From: Papio anubis
Taxonomy: Eukaryota > Chordata > Mammalia > Primates > Cercopithecidae
Direction: 5' to 3'
Assembly: GCF_008728515.1 (NCBI RefSeq)
Contig: NC_044995.1
Span: 43,563,576-43,627,575, forward strand
Length of the DNA stretch: 64,000 nt
In this document: piece after piece, positions 26,286-31,180 of the stretch
Position numbering within the stretch: the first letter of the stretch is position 1
How the letters are laid out: each line of letters begins with the position of its first letter
Notes under the pieces: model-generated
What the model was told of the DNA's origin: nothing
Databases searched by the model: none
Seen by the model: only the letters and a program-made list of their open reading frames with translations
Position numbers and translations under genes: made by a program

Positions 26286-27500
26286 GAAACAAAGAAATCC
26301 TGGCCTCAGCTCCTGCCACAGCCTCCCAAAGTGCTGGAATTATAGGCATGAGCCCCTGTGCCCAGCCTGTTTTTCGTTTTAGATTCAGAGGGTACAGGTT
26401 TGTTATTAATAGATGGGTATATTGGATGATGAGGAGCTTTGGGCTTCTGCTGATCCCTCATCCAAGCAGTGAACATAGTTCCCAATAGGTAGTTTTCCTT
26501 TTATTTATTTATTATTATTATTATTTTGAGACAGTCTTGCTCTGTCCCCCAGGCTGGAGTGCAGTAGCATGATCTCAGCTCATTGCAACCTCCACCTCCC
26601 GAGTTCAAGCGATTCTCCTGCCTCAGCCTCCCAAGTAGCTGGGACTACAGGCACCCACCACTACGCCCAGCTAATTTTTGTATTTTTAGCAGAGACAGGA
26701 CTTCATCATATTGGTGAGGCTGGTCTTGAACTCCTGACCTTGTGGTCCACCCGTCTCGGCCTCCCAAAGTGTTGGGATTACAGGCGTGAGCCACGGCGCC
26801 TGGCCTCCCAATAGGTCATTTTTCAACCCTTGTCTCCCTCCCTCTCTTCCTGCTCTAGTAGTCCTATTGTCTGTTCTTCCCATCTTTGTGTCTACGGGTA
26901 AGTAATTTTTAGCTACCACTTATAACTGAGAACACGCCGTATTTGGTCTTCTGTTTCTCCATTAATTAGCTTAGGATAATGACCTCCAGCTGCATCCACA
27001 TTGCTGCAAATGACATGATTTCATTCCTTTTTATGGCTCTTTCCTTCACTTTAGAGACTGGCCAAAATCTCCTCTTTGGCCACAATCCCAGGACCCCCTA
27101 CCCACTCCACATCTGGATTATCGTGGGCTCTGACCACACACCTGGCCTTTCTTCCCAGGTGAGCCTGGCCACCGTTGACTCCGAGGCCCTGCTGACCTTG
27201 GGTCTGAACCTCTCACACCTGGGCCGGGCCAAGCGCATCCTGGAGCTCCGGCCGGCCCTGGAGGGTCTGGAGGGCCGGGTCCGCTACGTCATTGCCCGCG
27301 GAAATGAGCAAGGTTTCTTCCGCATGTGTCACCTCCGTGGCTTCAGCTCCCTGCAGCTGGGGCGGAGGCGGCCGAGGCCTGGAACCTACCAGCTGGAGGT
27401 GGTGAGCAACGTGGCAGGACCCTGGGGTGTCCAGCCAGAGGGGCAGCCAGGGCCACGGGGCCAGGCCTTGCGGCTGAAGGTGCAGTTCCAGTTGCTTTAG
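1413..27500 (+). CDS. FBN3: Fibrillin-3, 3' part of gene (17 exons, 5' end outside window)
   Basis: The spliced product is the last ~841 residues of a fibrillin, a secreted glycoprotein that assembles into extracellular microfibrils. Domain order is cbEGF, TB6 (8 Cys), five cbEGFs, TB7 (8 Cys), seven cbEGFs, and a C-terminal unique domain. This matches the fibrillin C-terminal plan, where five cbEGFs lie between TB6 and TB7 and seven follow TB7. Each EGF has six cysteines and a D-x-D/N-E-C calcium motif. Introns in the EGF/TB part are phase 1; the last two are phase 2 and phase 0. The assignment to FBN3 rather than FBN1 or FBN2 rests on the divergent tail and on CCL25 lying convergent next door, as at human 19p13.2. 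No frameshift or premature stop is seen in any exon. Confidence 0.95.
1728..1932. repeat. Degenerate 20-bp tandem repeat, right block
   Basis: G(G/A)GCTAG or close variants start at 1728 and 1748, then exactly every 20 bp at 1814, 1834, 1854, 1874, 1894 and 1914. Only a core of about 7 bp is well kept. Confidence 0.75.
2241..2514 (+). mobile_element. Alu with internal deletion
   Basis: Flanked by AACCCCAGGGCAG and AAACCCAGGGCAG target duplications. Part of the right arm between CAGGAGA and GCCAAGATC is missing. Confidence 0.92.
2725..2877 (+). CDS. FBN3: FBN3 exon: TB domain 6, first part
   Basis: A 153-bp exon from ccacag to gtgagt. It encodes SFCFTRFEAGKC, then TRCCCS, then GWGDPCELCP, the triple-cysteine core of a TGF-beta-binding-protein-like (TB/8-Cys) domain. 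AFNTTKTR contains an N-glycosylation sequon (NTT). The last of the eight cysteines is in the next exon. Confidence 0.94.
3019..3084 (+). CDS. FBN3: FBN3 exon: end of TB6 and linker
   Basis: A 66-bp exon after an intron of only 141 bp. It encodes AAFQELCPFGHGAVPGPDDS, supplying the eighth cysteine of TB6 and the linker into the next cbEGF. Acceptor is tgtccag and donor gtgagc. Confidence 0.93.
3308..3433 (+). CDS. FBN3: FBN3 exon: cbEGF 1 of 5 between TB6 and TB7
   Basis: A 126-bp phase 1-1 exon that starts DVNEC and contains VNTDGSFRCEC, with six cysteines. The acceptor is ccgcag and the donor gtgagt. The intron after it is occupied largely by the TCAT/TCAC array. Confidence 0.94.
3587..4668. 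repeat. TCAT/TCAC tetranucleotide array, about 1.1 kb
   Basis: Nearly continuous 4-bp periodicity (TCAT, TCAC, with TTCA and CTCG variants) fills the FBN3 intron. An Alu fragment at 4449-4530 interrupts it. It gives long artefactual open frames rich in His, Ser, Phe and Ile. Confidence 0.95.
4449..4530 (-). mobile_element. Alu fragment inside the TCAT array
   Basis: TAGAGATGAAGTTTTGCTAT through the GAACTCCTGGACTCAAG words of an antisense Alu arm. Confidence 0.7.
4812..4931 (+). CDS. FBN3: FBN3 exon: cbEGF 2 of 5
   Basis: A 120-bp exon that starts DTDEC and contains NVIGGFECAC, with six cysteines. The donor is gtacga, weaker than the usual gtgagt, and the following intron is only 112 bp. Confidence 0.93.
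5044..5166 (+). CDS. FBN3: FBN3 exon: cbEGF 3 of 5
   Basis: A 123-bp exon that starts DIDEC and contains HNTEGSYLCTC, with six cysteines. The donor is gtaggc, and a 5'-truncated Alu begins within about 4 bases of it, so nearly all intronic donor context is Alu-derived. Confidence 0.93.
5170..5395 (+). mobile_element. FBN3: 5'-truncated Alu abutting an exon donor
   Basis: Starts GCCTGACTAACATGGTG only a few bases after the GT of the exon ending at 5166, and ends with an A tail and AAG repeats. Confidence 0.92.
5782..5916 (+). CDS. FBN3: FBN3 exon: cbEGF 4 of 5
   Basis: At 135 bp this is the longest single-EGF exon here. It starts DVDEC and contains NLIGTFVCVC, with six cysteines. The usual aromatic after the fifth cysteine (PPGF/Y) is Met (PPGM). 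The acceptor atccgaag has A at -3 and an interrupted pyrimidine tract; the donor is gtatgg. Confidence 0.92.
5976..6146 (+). mobile_element. Alu with central deletion
   Basis: Left-arm start joined to right-arm end, with an A-rich tail. Confidence 0.88.
6148..6504 (+). mobile_element. Alu, full length, tandem to the previous one
   Basis: GGCCTGGCACAGTGGC through TGTCTCAAAATAG and a long AAAT-type tail. Confidence 0.93.
6611..6736 (+). CDS. FBN3: FBN3 exon: cbEGF 5 of 5, before TB7
   Basis: A 126-bp exon that starts DDDEC and contains VNTEGSFRCDC, with six cysteines. The acceptor is catctcag and the donor gtgagt. The 16-bp VNTR starts about 45 bp into the intron that follows. Confidence 0.93.
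6783..7355. repeat. FBN3: 16-bp minisatellite (VNTR)
   Basis: About 35 copies of a unit near CCCACTGCCTGTCCCT fill the intron before the TB7 exon. Seven consecutive copies at 7185-7296 share a CCACCG variant with exact 16-bp spacing, a sign of recent local expansion. Confidence 0.96.
7724..7930 (+). CDS. FBN3: FBN3 exon: complete TB domain 7
   Basis: A 207-bp phase 1-1 exon holding all eight TB cysteines: PCFAEV, AMC, ECCCGGG, PRCELCP and KLCPHG. Unlike TB6, this TB domain is encoded by a single exon. The acceptor is ctccgcag and the donor gtgggt. Confidence 0.95.
8138..8276. repeat. FBN3: TG microsatellite with GTGAGTCAGT interruptions
   Basis: (TG)n runs separated by GAGTCAG-type breaks, in the intron directly after the TB7 exon. 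By exon counting from the 3' end this corresponds to FBN3 intron 55, the reported site of human D19S884. Confidence 0.9.
8279..8565. mobile_element. Chimeric inverted Alu
   Basis: A minus-strand Alu 5' piece (8279-8357) joins a plus-strand Alu (8358-8513) with a fragment of another (8516-8565). The outer parts form an inverted repeat (CAGAGTCTTGC against GCGAGACTTTG). Confidence 0.85.
9120..9245 (+). CDS. FBN3: FBN3 exon: cbEGF 1 of 7 after TB7
   Basis: A 126-bp exon that starts DVDEC and contains INSLGSFRCHC, with six cysteines. The acceptor is ttccccag and the donor gtgagc. Confidence 0.93.
9391..9680 (+). mobile_element. Alu
   Basis: GGGCCAGGTGCGATGGC start with a short tail; older, diverged copy. 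Confidence 0.9.
9681..9992 (+). mobile_element. Alu
   Basis: GGCTGGGCGTGTTGGC start directly after the previous tail; long A tail. Confidence 0.93.
9993..10275 (+). mobile_element. Alu with expanded GAAA tail
   Basis: The body runs to ACTCTGTC, then passes into the polypurine tract at 10276. Confidence 0.92.
10276..10449. repeat. GAAA/GGAA polypurine tract
   Basis: About 175 bp of almost pure purine, grown from the preceding Alu tail. Confidence 0.95.
10451..10790 (+). mobile_element. Alu with GGAA-rich tail
   Basis: CGCCAGGTGAGGTGGC start; the tail expands into GAAA/GGAA/GGGA at 10745-10790. Confidence 0.92.
10905..11115 (+). mobile_element. hAT-type DNA transposon copy (family unresolved)
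   Basis: Contains the AATAAAGTTTTATTAGCACA core, GATGTGGCCTGCAAA and GCAGAAAAAGT. Two relatives lie at 12513 and 14950. Confidence 0.6.
11241..11363 (+). CDS. FBN3: FBN3 exon: cbEGF 2 of 7
   Basis: A 123-bp exon that starts DVDEC and contains KNTKGSFLCSC, with six cysteines. The acceptor is ttccctag and the donor gtgatg. The intron after it is 225 bp of unique sequence. Confidence 0.93.
11589..11705 (+). CDS. FBN3: FBN3 exon: cbEGF 3 of 7
   Basis: A 117-bp exon that starts DLDEC and contains VNTVGAFSCRC. At 39 residues it is the shortest EGF here, with a tight loop (TQRHQAC) before the last cysteine. The intron that follows is 6.3 kb and packed with repeats. Confidence 0.93.
11787..12093 (+). 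mobile_element. Alu, full length
   Basis: GGCCGGGCACAGTGGC through a 22-bp A tail, at the start of the 6.3-kb intron. Confidence 0.95.
12513..12702 (+). mobile_element. hAT-type DNA transposon, both ends visible
   Basis: Starts near GGGTGGCAAAC and ends GTTTGTCGGGCCCTG, an imperfect terminal inverted repeat, with AATAAAGTTTTATTGACACA inside. Internally deleted. Confidence 0.65.
12823..13120 (+). mobile_element. Alu with clear target duplication
   Basis: AACTAACAGAATGGTGTG (12805) matches AATTAACAGAATAGTGTG (13121) at 16 of 18 bases. Confidence 0.95.
13285..13588 (-). mobile_element. Two old Alu monomer-like pieces
   Basis: Diverged antisense left-arm sequence twice (13285-13430 and 13446-13588), with TTTTG repeats between. 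Confidence 0.75.
13601..13911 (-). mobile_element. AluY, Old World monkey type
   Basis: Carries GTGGCCGGATCTCAGCTCAC and CACCTCGCCCGGCTAGTTTT, the cercopithecoid AluY variants, with low divergence. AGGGCTTC duplications lie near the ends. Confidence 0.93.
13972..14256 (+). mobile_element. Alu with GA tail
   Basis: Flanked by GAGAACATTTG on both sides; the tail passes into (GA)n up to 14278. Confidence 0.92.
14342..14474 (+). mobile_element. Alu left-arm monomer with target duplication
   Basis: AACAGTAAAGTTTTCA occurs just before it and again just after its A tail. Confidence 0.88.
14645..14949 (+). mobile_element. AluY, Old World monkey type, inside a DNA transposon
   Basis: Contains GAGATCCGGCCACTGC. 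AAAGTCAACAAACC is duplicated on either side (14630 and 14948). Confidence 0.95.
14950..15112 (-). mobile_element. hAT-type DNA transposon fragment
   Basis: Antisense relative of the copies at 10905 and 12513: CTTTTCTGTAAAGGG start and CCAATAAAACTTTATTG core. Confidence 0.6.
15278..15574 (-). mobile_element. Alu
   Basis: GAGATGGAGTCTTGC through GAGCCACAGTGTCTGGC. Confidence 0.93.
15705..16018 (-). mobile_element. Alu
   Basis: TTTGTTTG-type tail, then GAGACAGAGTC through CACTGTGCCTGGCC. Confidence 0.94.
16313..16606 (+). mobile_element. Alu
   Basis: GGCTGGGTGCAGTGGTTTGC start, short A tail. Confidence 0.92.
16728..17022 (-). mobile_element. Alu next to a TATATG microsatellite
   Basis: GAGATGAAATCTCTCTCTGTC through CACTGTAACCAGCC; its T tail has turned into TG/TA repeats at 16700-16728. 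Confidence 0.92.
17092..17144. repeat. (CA)n(GA)n compound microsatellite
   Basis: About 14 CA units directly followed by 12 GA units. Confidence 0.97.
17670..17935 (+). mobile_element. Two MIR fragments
   Basis: CAGCTGAGGACATCGAGGCA with AGTTGCCCAAGGACACACAG, then a second copy AGCAACTTGCCTGAAGCCAC at 17840-17935, just before an FBN3 exon. Confidence 0.75.
17985..18113 (+). CDS. FBN3: FBN3 exon: cbEGF 4 of 7
   Basis: A 129-bp exon that starts DNDEC and contains HNTPGSFRCEC, with six cysteines. The acceptor is cttctgcag and the donor gtacag. The intron after it, 90 bp, is the shortest in the window. Confidence 0.93.
18204..18323 (+). CDS. FBN3: FBN3 exon: cbEGF 5 of 7
   Basis: A 120-bp exon that starts DVNEC and contains QNQLGGYRCGC, with six cysteines. 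The acceptor is tgtctcag and the donor gtgagt. Confidence 0.93.
18324..20088 (+). other. FBN3: FBN3 intron, mostly unique
   Basis: Apart from an Alu at 19421-19695 and a probable old DNA-transposon scrap near 19,330-19,420, I see only unique sequence. A pyrimidine-rich stretch at 18,740-19,060 gives open frames without recognisable protein features. Confidence 0.6.
19421..19695 (+). mobile_element. Alu, diverged
   Basis: CCAGCGTGGTAGTTCACTC start with a gap in the left arm. Confidence 0.88.
20089..20323 (+). CDS. FBN3: FBN3 exon: cbEGFs 6 and 7 of 7
   Basis: A 235-bp exon (phase 1 to 2) that carries two EGF modules: DENEC with RNTLGGFRCVC, then DVDEC with ANTPGGFLCGC. It stops inside the codon for Gly of GQGHC, so the final EGF cysteine is in the next exon. 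A CA-rich tract begins about 60 bp into the following intron. Confidence 0.94.
20376..21060. repeat. FBN3: CA/TG-rich degenerate region
   Basis: Scattered CACACA, CATGCA and GTGTGTGTG words over almost 700 bp between two FBN3 exons, with no single unit length. Confidence 0.75.
21175..21325 (+). CDS. FBN3: FBN3 exon: end of last EGF and start of C-terminal unique domain
   Basis: A 151-bp exon (phase 2 to 0) that encodes GHCVFGLGFSPG, then ACYECKING with the CxxC pair conserved at the start of the fibrillin C-terminal domain, then RDRPRRSAHRDHQ. R-P-R-R before S fits the R-x-K/R-R furin-type site at which fibrillin C-propeptides are removed before assembly. Confidence 0.94.
21326..22240 (+). 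other. FBN3: Start of last FBN3 intron, unique
   Basis: About 0.9 kb of repeat-free sequence after the penultimate coding exon; no gene or motif recognised. Confidence 0.6.
22241..22720 (+). mobile_element. MIR split by an Alu
   Basis: TTCAACACCTGCTGTATGCA and, after the Alu, TTACAGATGGAGGAACTGAGG. TAGATGCCACTATT is the Alu target duplication on both sides. Confidence 0.78.
22332..22636 (-). mobile_element. Alu inside MIR
   Basis: GAGACGAAGTCTTGCTC through CACTGCACCCGGTC, flanked by GATGCCACTATT. Confidence 0.94.
23270..23370 (+). mobile_element. L2 fragment (tentative)
   Basis: CATAAGGGCAGAACTGTGTC with a later CTCAATAAGAG, the L2 3'-end pattern. Confidence 0.5.
23417..23778. mobile_element. 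Inverted chimera of two partial Alus
   Basis: A minus-strand Alu end (23417-23553) changes directly into a 5'-truncated plus-strand Alu (23554-23778). Confidence 0.85.
23779..24655 (+). other. FBN3: Unique intronic sequence
   Basis: Nearly 0.9 kb without recognisable repeats or exons. Confidence 0.55.
24660..24969 (-). mobile_element. Alu
   Basis: 23-bp T tail, then GAGACAAGGTGTCAC through CACTGTGCCCACC. Confidence 0.93.
24979..25294 (-). mobile_element. AluY
   Basis: About 29 T, then GAGATGCAGTCTTGC through CCACCGTGCCCAGCC. Confidence 0.94.
25317..25575 (-). mobile_element. Alu, truncated
   Basis: GAGCCTGCTCTCACTGTGTC through CAAGCGATCTGTCCACC; the end toward the Alu 5' side is lost. Confidence 0.88.
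25630..25757 (+). mobile_element. L2 fragment
   Basis: GTAAACTCCCTGAGGGGAAG, CTGAATCCCCAGCGCCT and CCTAATAAACATATG match the L2 3' end. Confidence 0.6.
25765..26367 (-). mobile_element. Alu split by a second Alu
   Basis: 25765-25966 and 26298-26367 are two halves of one minus-strand copy. GAAATCCTAGCC and GAAATCCTGGCC at the break are the target duplication of the inner copy. Confidence 0.88.
25969..26290 (+). mobile_element. Alu nested in an older Alu
   Basis: GGCTGGGCATGGTGGC through an A tail with GAAAA repeats. Confidence 0.93.
26380..27040 (-). mobile_element. L1 3'-end fragment split by an Alu
   Basis: Antisense L1 3' words (TTAGATTCAGAGGGTACAGG, ACCACTTATAACTGAGAACA) on both sides of the Alu, ending about 120 bp before the last FBN3 exon. 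Confidence 0.82.
26500..26806 (-). mobile_element. Alu inside L1
   Basis: TCCCAATAGGT occurs on both sides (26480 and 26807) as target duplication. Confidence 0.94.
27159..27500 (+). CDS. FBN3: FBN3 last coding exon: C-terminal propeptide and stop
   Basis: Phase 0 from ttcccag. It encodes VSLATVDSEALLTLGLNLSH, a hydrophobic ILELRPAL segment, GNEQGFFRM, and a Pro/Gly-rich tail ending FQLL before TAG at 27498-27500. The layout follows the FBN1 propeptide (VSLAS... ILELLPAL... GNEDGFFK). NLS is an N-glycosylation sequon. The exon opens with GTGAGC, so CAG|GTGAGC at the acceptor also looks like a donor. Confidence 0.95.
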   Translation: MSLATVDSEALLTLGLNLSHLGRAKRILELRPALEGLEGRVRYVIARGNEQGFFRMCHLRGFSSLQLGRRRPRPGTYQLEVVSNVAGPWGVQPEGQPGPRGQALRLKVQFQLL

Positions 27501-28025
27501 TTGGAGGAGCCTCAATGGGCCTCAGCTGTCCAGAGAAGGGGGCTTCTGGAACTGGGAAGGACTGATCCCCAGCAGTGACAGCTGATCAGGTGGAACCCCG
27601 AAACTCAGGAAGAGTGAAATGCTACACGTCAACCTCAGGCGAGCCCAGCCTCTGCCCGGGCCTCTGTGCCAGCCCCGGGGGACCCCCAGTTACTCAGTCT
27701 TTCCTGGAGACAAGAAGAAGCTGTAATGTGCACCCCCCGCCCCACAGCCAAGGTCAGGAAGAGGCCCTGTGGTGACCGTGTCTGGTCAATCTCAGGCTTT
27801 CACTTCTGTACTGCACTGTGGCTTGCCCTGGTTGGGGGGGCGGGGGGTGGTTGGCAGGACATGGCAGTGGGCAACTGGGGTGGGCACAGGGCTTATCCCT
27901 CGGAGCAGAAGGGTGTGCAGGGGGCCCAGACCCCACGTGACTTGCCGCATTTGCCCTCCATTTGGAGAATGCTTTTATATCAAAGTGGAGACGATAATAA
28001 AGTTATTTTGGGTTAAGTCTGCCTG
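27501..28025 (+). other. FBN3: FBN3 3' UTR
   Basis: About 0.5 kb of Alu-free unique sequence runs from the stop to just past the poly(A) signal. It includes a G-rich run at 27,830-27,854. The exact cleavage site is inferred. Confidence 0.8.
27996..28001 (+). terminator. FBN3: FBN3 poly(A) signal AATAAA
   Basis: AATAAA lies about 500 bp after the stop codon and is followed by a GT-containing stretch. It is the first canonical signal downstream of the FBN3 stop. Confidence 0.85.
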
Positions 28026-28177
28026 CCCGTTGGCAAGTTCTTGAAGTAAGCAGATCCTGCCCTCGGGCTGGGCGAGGCAGATCTCGTGCCTGGGGAAGCA
28101 GAAGGCCTTGTGGGCTCCCCAGACTGGTAATAACGACTCATGCTTCCTGATCAGGTACTGCATCCCAGACACCATTC

Positions 28178-28848
28178 CAATTTTTTTTTTTATTTTTTCT
28201 GAGACAGGGTCTTGCTCTGTTGCCTAGGTTGGAGTGCAGTGGCGTGATCATGGCTCACTGTGGTCACCGCTTCCTAGGCTCAAGCAATCCTCCCACCTCA
28301 GCCTCTCCCAAGTAGCTGGGAGCAAAGGTGCGTGCCACTACACCCAGCTAATTTTTTAAAATTTCTTTTTCTTTCTTTTTGAGACAGAGTCTCACCCTGT
28401 CACCCGGCCTAAAATTTATTTTTCTTAGAGATGGGGGTGTCCCAGCCAGGCGCGGTGGTTCACGCCTGTAATCCCAGCACTTTGGGAGGCCGAGGCAGGC
28501 AGATCACGAGGTCAGGAGATTGAGACCATCCTGGCTAACATGGTGAAACCCTGTCTCTACTAAAAATACAAAAAATTAATTGGGCGTGGTGGCGGGCACC
28601 TGTAGTCCCAGCTACTCAGGAGCCTGAGGCAGGAGAATGGTGTGAACCCAGGAGGCGGAGCTTGCAGTGAGCCGAGATCGTGCCACTGCGCTCCAGCCTG
28701 GGCGACAGAGCAAGACTCCGTCTCAAAAAGAAAAACAAAAAAAACAGAGATAGGGGTGTCCCTATATTGCCCAGGCTTGTCTTGAGCTCCTGGGCTCAAG
28801 TGATCTTACTGCCTTGGCCTCCCAAAGTGCTGGAATTGCAGGCGTGAG
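28178..28848 (-). mobile_element. Old Alu split by a younger AluY
   Basis: Parts at 28178-28443 and 28746-28848. AGAGATGGGGGTGTCCC and AGAGATAGGGGTGTCCC flank the insert. Confidence 0.88.
28446..28744 (+). mobile_element. AluY nested in an older Alu
   Basis: GCCAGGCGCGGTGGTTCACG through CTCAAAAAGAAAAAC. Confidence 0.94.
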
Positions 28849-28859
28849 TGTCTAAGTAT

Positions 28860-28990
28860 TTTAGGATGATTGACTACTTTGGTTGCCACTACAACCTCAC
28901 GGGATAGATGCTATTACCATCCCCGTTCTACAGGGAAAACTGAGGCTTGGAGAAGTTAAACACCTTGGCCAAGGTCAGGCCAGGTTGAAA
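28860..28990 (+). mobile_element. MIR fragment
   Basis: CTACAGGGAAAACTGAGGCTT and CACCTTGGCCAAGGTCA. Confidence 0.7.
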
Positions 28991-29003
28991 GTTGGGTGAC
29001 CTG

Positions 29004-29300
29004 ATGGGGTGCGGTGGCTCATACCTGTAATCCCAGCACTTTGGGAGGCCGAGGTGGGCAGATCACCTGAGGTCAGGAGTTTAAGACCAGCCTGGCCAAC
29101 ATGGTGAAACCCTGCCTCTACTGAAAAAAAAAAAAAAGCCACACGTGGTGGTGGGCGCCTGTAATCCCAGCTACTTGGGAGACTGAAGCAGGTGAATCAC
29201 TTGAACCCGGGAGGTGGAGGTTGCAGTGAGCCAAGATCATGCCACTGCACTCCAGCCTACACAACAGAGCAAGACTCCACTAAAGAAAAGAAAAAAGACG
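29004..29300 (+). mobile_element. Alu in the FBN3-CCL25 interval
   Basis: GATGGGGTGCGGTGGC through a GAAAA tail. Confidence 0.92.
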
Positions 29301-29321
29301 AGGGAAGGGGAGGAAGTTGGG

Positions 29322-29614
29322 CAGCCAGGTGCAGTGGCTCATGCCTAAAACCCCAGTGCTTTGAGAGGCCGAGGCGGGTGGATCACTTGAGGTCAGGAGT
29401 TCAAGACCAGCCTGGCCAACTTGGTGAAACTCCATCTCTACTAAAAATACAAAAATTAGCCAGGGTTGGTGGTGCATGCCTGTCATACCAGTTACTCAGG
29501 AGGCTGAGGCAGGAGAATCGCTTGAACCTGGTAAGTGGAGGTTGCAGTGAGCGGAGATTGTGCTATTGCACTCCAGCCTGGGTGACACAGGGAGACTCTG
29601 TCTCAAAAAAAAAG
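29322..29614 (+). mobile_element. Alu
   Basis: GCAGCCAGGTGCAGTGGC through CTCAAAAAAAAAGG. Confidence 0.93.
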
Positions 29615-29689
29615 GTGGGCATGTTCCCGGGCCATCAGCCCCCACACTACCCTTCCTGGTTCCAGGGGAACTCCAATGGCCAGGATATT

Positions 29690-29900
29690 CATTGTGTTAA
29701 TAAATACACAGCATATACTGTGTGCTGTACATGTTACACATCACAGTGTATTTGGTCCCCAACAAAGCGCTATGAGGCAGGCAGTATTATCACCCCCATT
29801 TCCCAGGGGGGCAAAATTGAGGCTGAGAGAGCTTGTGGAACCTGTCTGGATCACCCACATAGTGTGCGGTGGAGCCTGAACACTGAACGTGACTGCATTT
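29690..29900 (+). mobile_element. MIR-like fragment
   Basis: GCTATGAGGCAGGCAGTATTATC with GAGGCTGAGAGAGCTTG. Confidence 0.6.
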
Positions 29901-29974
29901 CTTCTGCAACTTCATCCCAGTCCCTGACCCCAAACCACCAGGGTGTCCCCTAAGAGATGATGTGCTTGGTTTTC

Positions 29975-30263
29975 CTTTTTTTTTGAAACAGACTCTCGCT
30001 CTGTCACCCTGGAGGGCAGTAGTGCGATCTCGGCTCACTGCAAGCTCTGCCTCCCGGATTCAAACATCTCTCCTGCCTCAGCCTCCCGAGTAGCTGGGAT
30101 TACAGGCGCCCGCCACCACGCCTGGTTAATTTTTGCATTTTTAGTAGAGATGGGGTTTCACCATATTGGCCAGGCTGGCCTTGAACTCCTGACCTCAGGT
30201 GATCCACTCACCTCAGCCTCCCAAAGTCCTGGGATGACAGATGTGAGCCACTGTGCCCAGCCA
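29975..30263 (-). mobile_element. Alu
   Basis: GAAACAGACTCTCGC through CACTGTGCCCAGCC. Confidence 0.93.
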
Positions 30264-30749
30264 ATGTGCGTTGGTTTTCATCCAGATCATTCTCTGTTGT
30301 GATGGAAACTCAGGTTGCCAAGGACCGAAGACAGCATCATCGGGTGGTGACTCAGGCCTCCACCTGCAGAATTGTCACTAGCGCTTGGCACCAGAGCTCT
30401 GTCCTTGGTCCACTCCTGGCCCACCTGACTTACCAGTGGCCTCCAGGCAGCCCATAAGAGCTTGCAGAGGGCTTCTGTGTCCATCAGCTGGACTCACCAC
30501 AGCCCTGGAATCTAAGCAGAGCGAGCACAGTGACCCTTATTCTACAGACAAGCTGAGAGGTACCAGAGAGTGACCAATTGTTTCAAGGTCACCAGCTGGG
30601 AAGTGCAATTTGCAGCCAGCGGCTACTGCTTGGCCCCTCGAGAGCTGTCTGTTAGGAGAGCTTGGGGGTGGCAAAGATCGCACTGGCTTCACCCCAGGGT
30701 GGGGCAGCAGCAACTTGCACCTCATCATGAAACGTAACAGGCAGGAATG
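30264..30749. other. Unique sequence past the CCL25 poly(A) site
   Basis: No repeat or exon recognised except a possible MIR scrap near 30,535-30,600 (TTATTCTACAGACAAGCTGA). Confidence 0.5.
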
Positions 30750-31180
30750 ACTCCATCACTCCCCAAGGTTTATTTAAAAGTTATAGAAAAGCATAACCTG
30801 GGAGGGGCATCCTTGAACTGACTAGAGTTTTGCAGGGACCCAGAGGGACACACTGGGATGGCTCAGGGTGGGTGGCAAGAAACAGCAAGTGAGAGAGGTA
30901 TCCTAAGTCTTCTCTACAAGAGACACTGGCTGCCCAGGGTTGACGCTGGTCCCTGGAGTGGCAAAAGGCTTAAAATCAGGTCAACTCTCTCTTTCCAGTT
31001 GCCAGAGGGACAGGAGGTGGTGGGGGTGGAGAGGGAGGACCAACCTAGGTGCAGGGATTAAGACTTAACCCGAAAAATAGAGGCGTGGGGACAGCTGGGT
31101 CTGTAGGGCAATGGTTTTAGCGGAGAAAGATCTGGCCCCTCCTGTGCCGATGGATCCCAGAAATGAGTCGGCTCACAGTC
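30750..31180 (-). CDS. CCL25: CCL25 exon 6: last codons, stop and 3' UTR
   Basis: After CTTCTGCAG the exon begins GACTGTGAGCC. With the G carried over, this gives Gly-Leu-stop (TGA at 31175-31173). The remaining ~420 bp is 3' UTR ending near 30,750. Recognition rests on the reading frame, the SGL ending and the position of the poly(A) signal. Confidence 0.9.
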
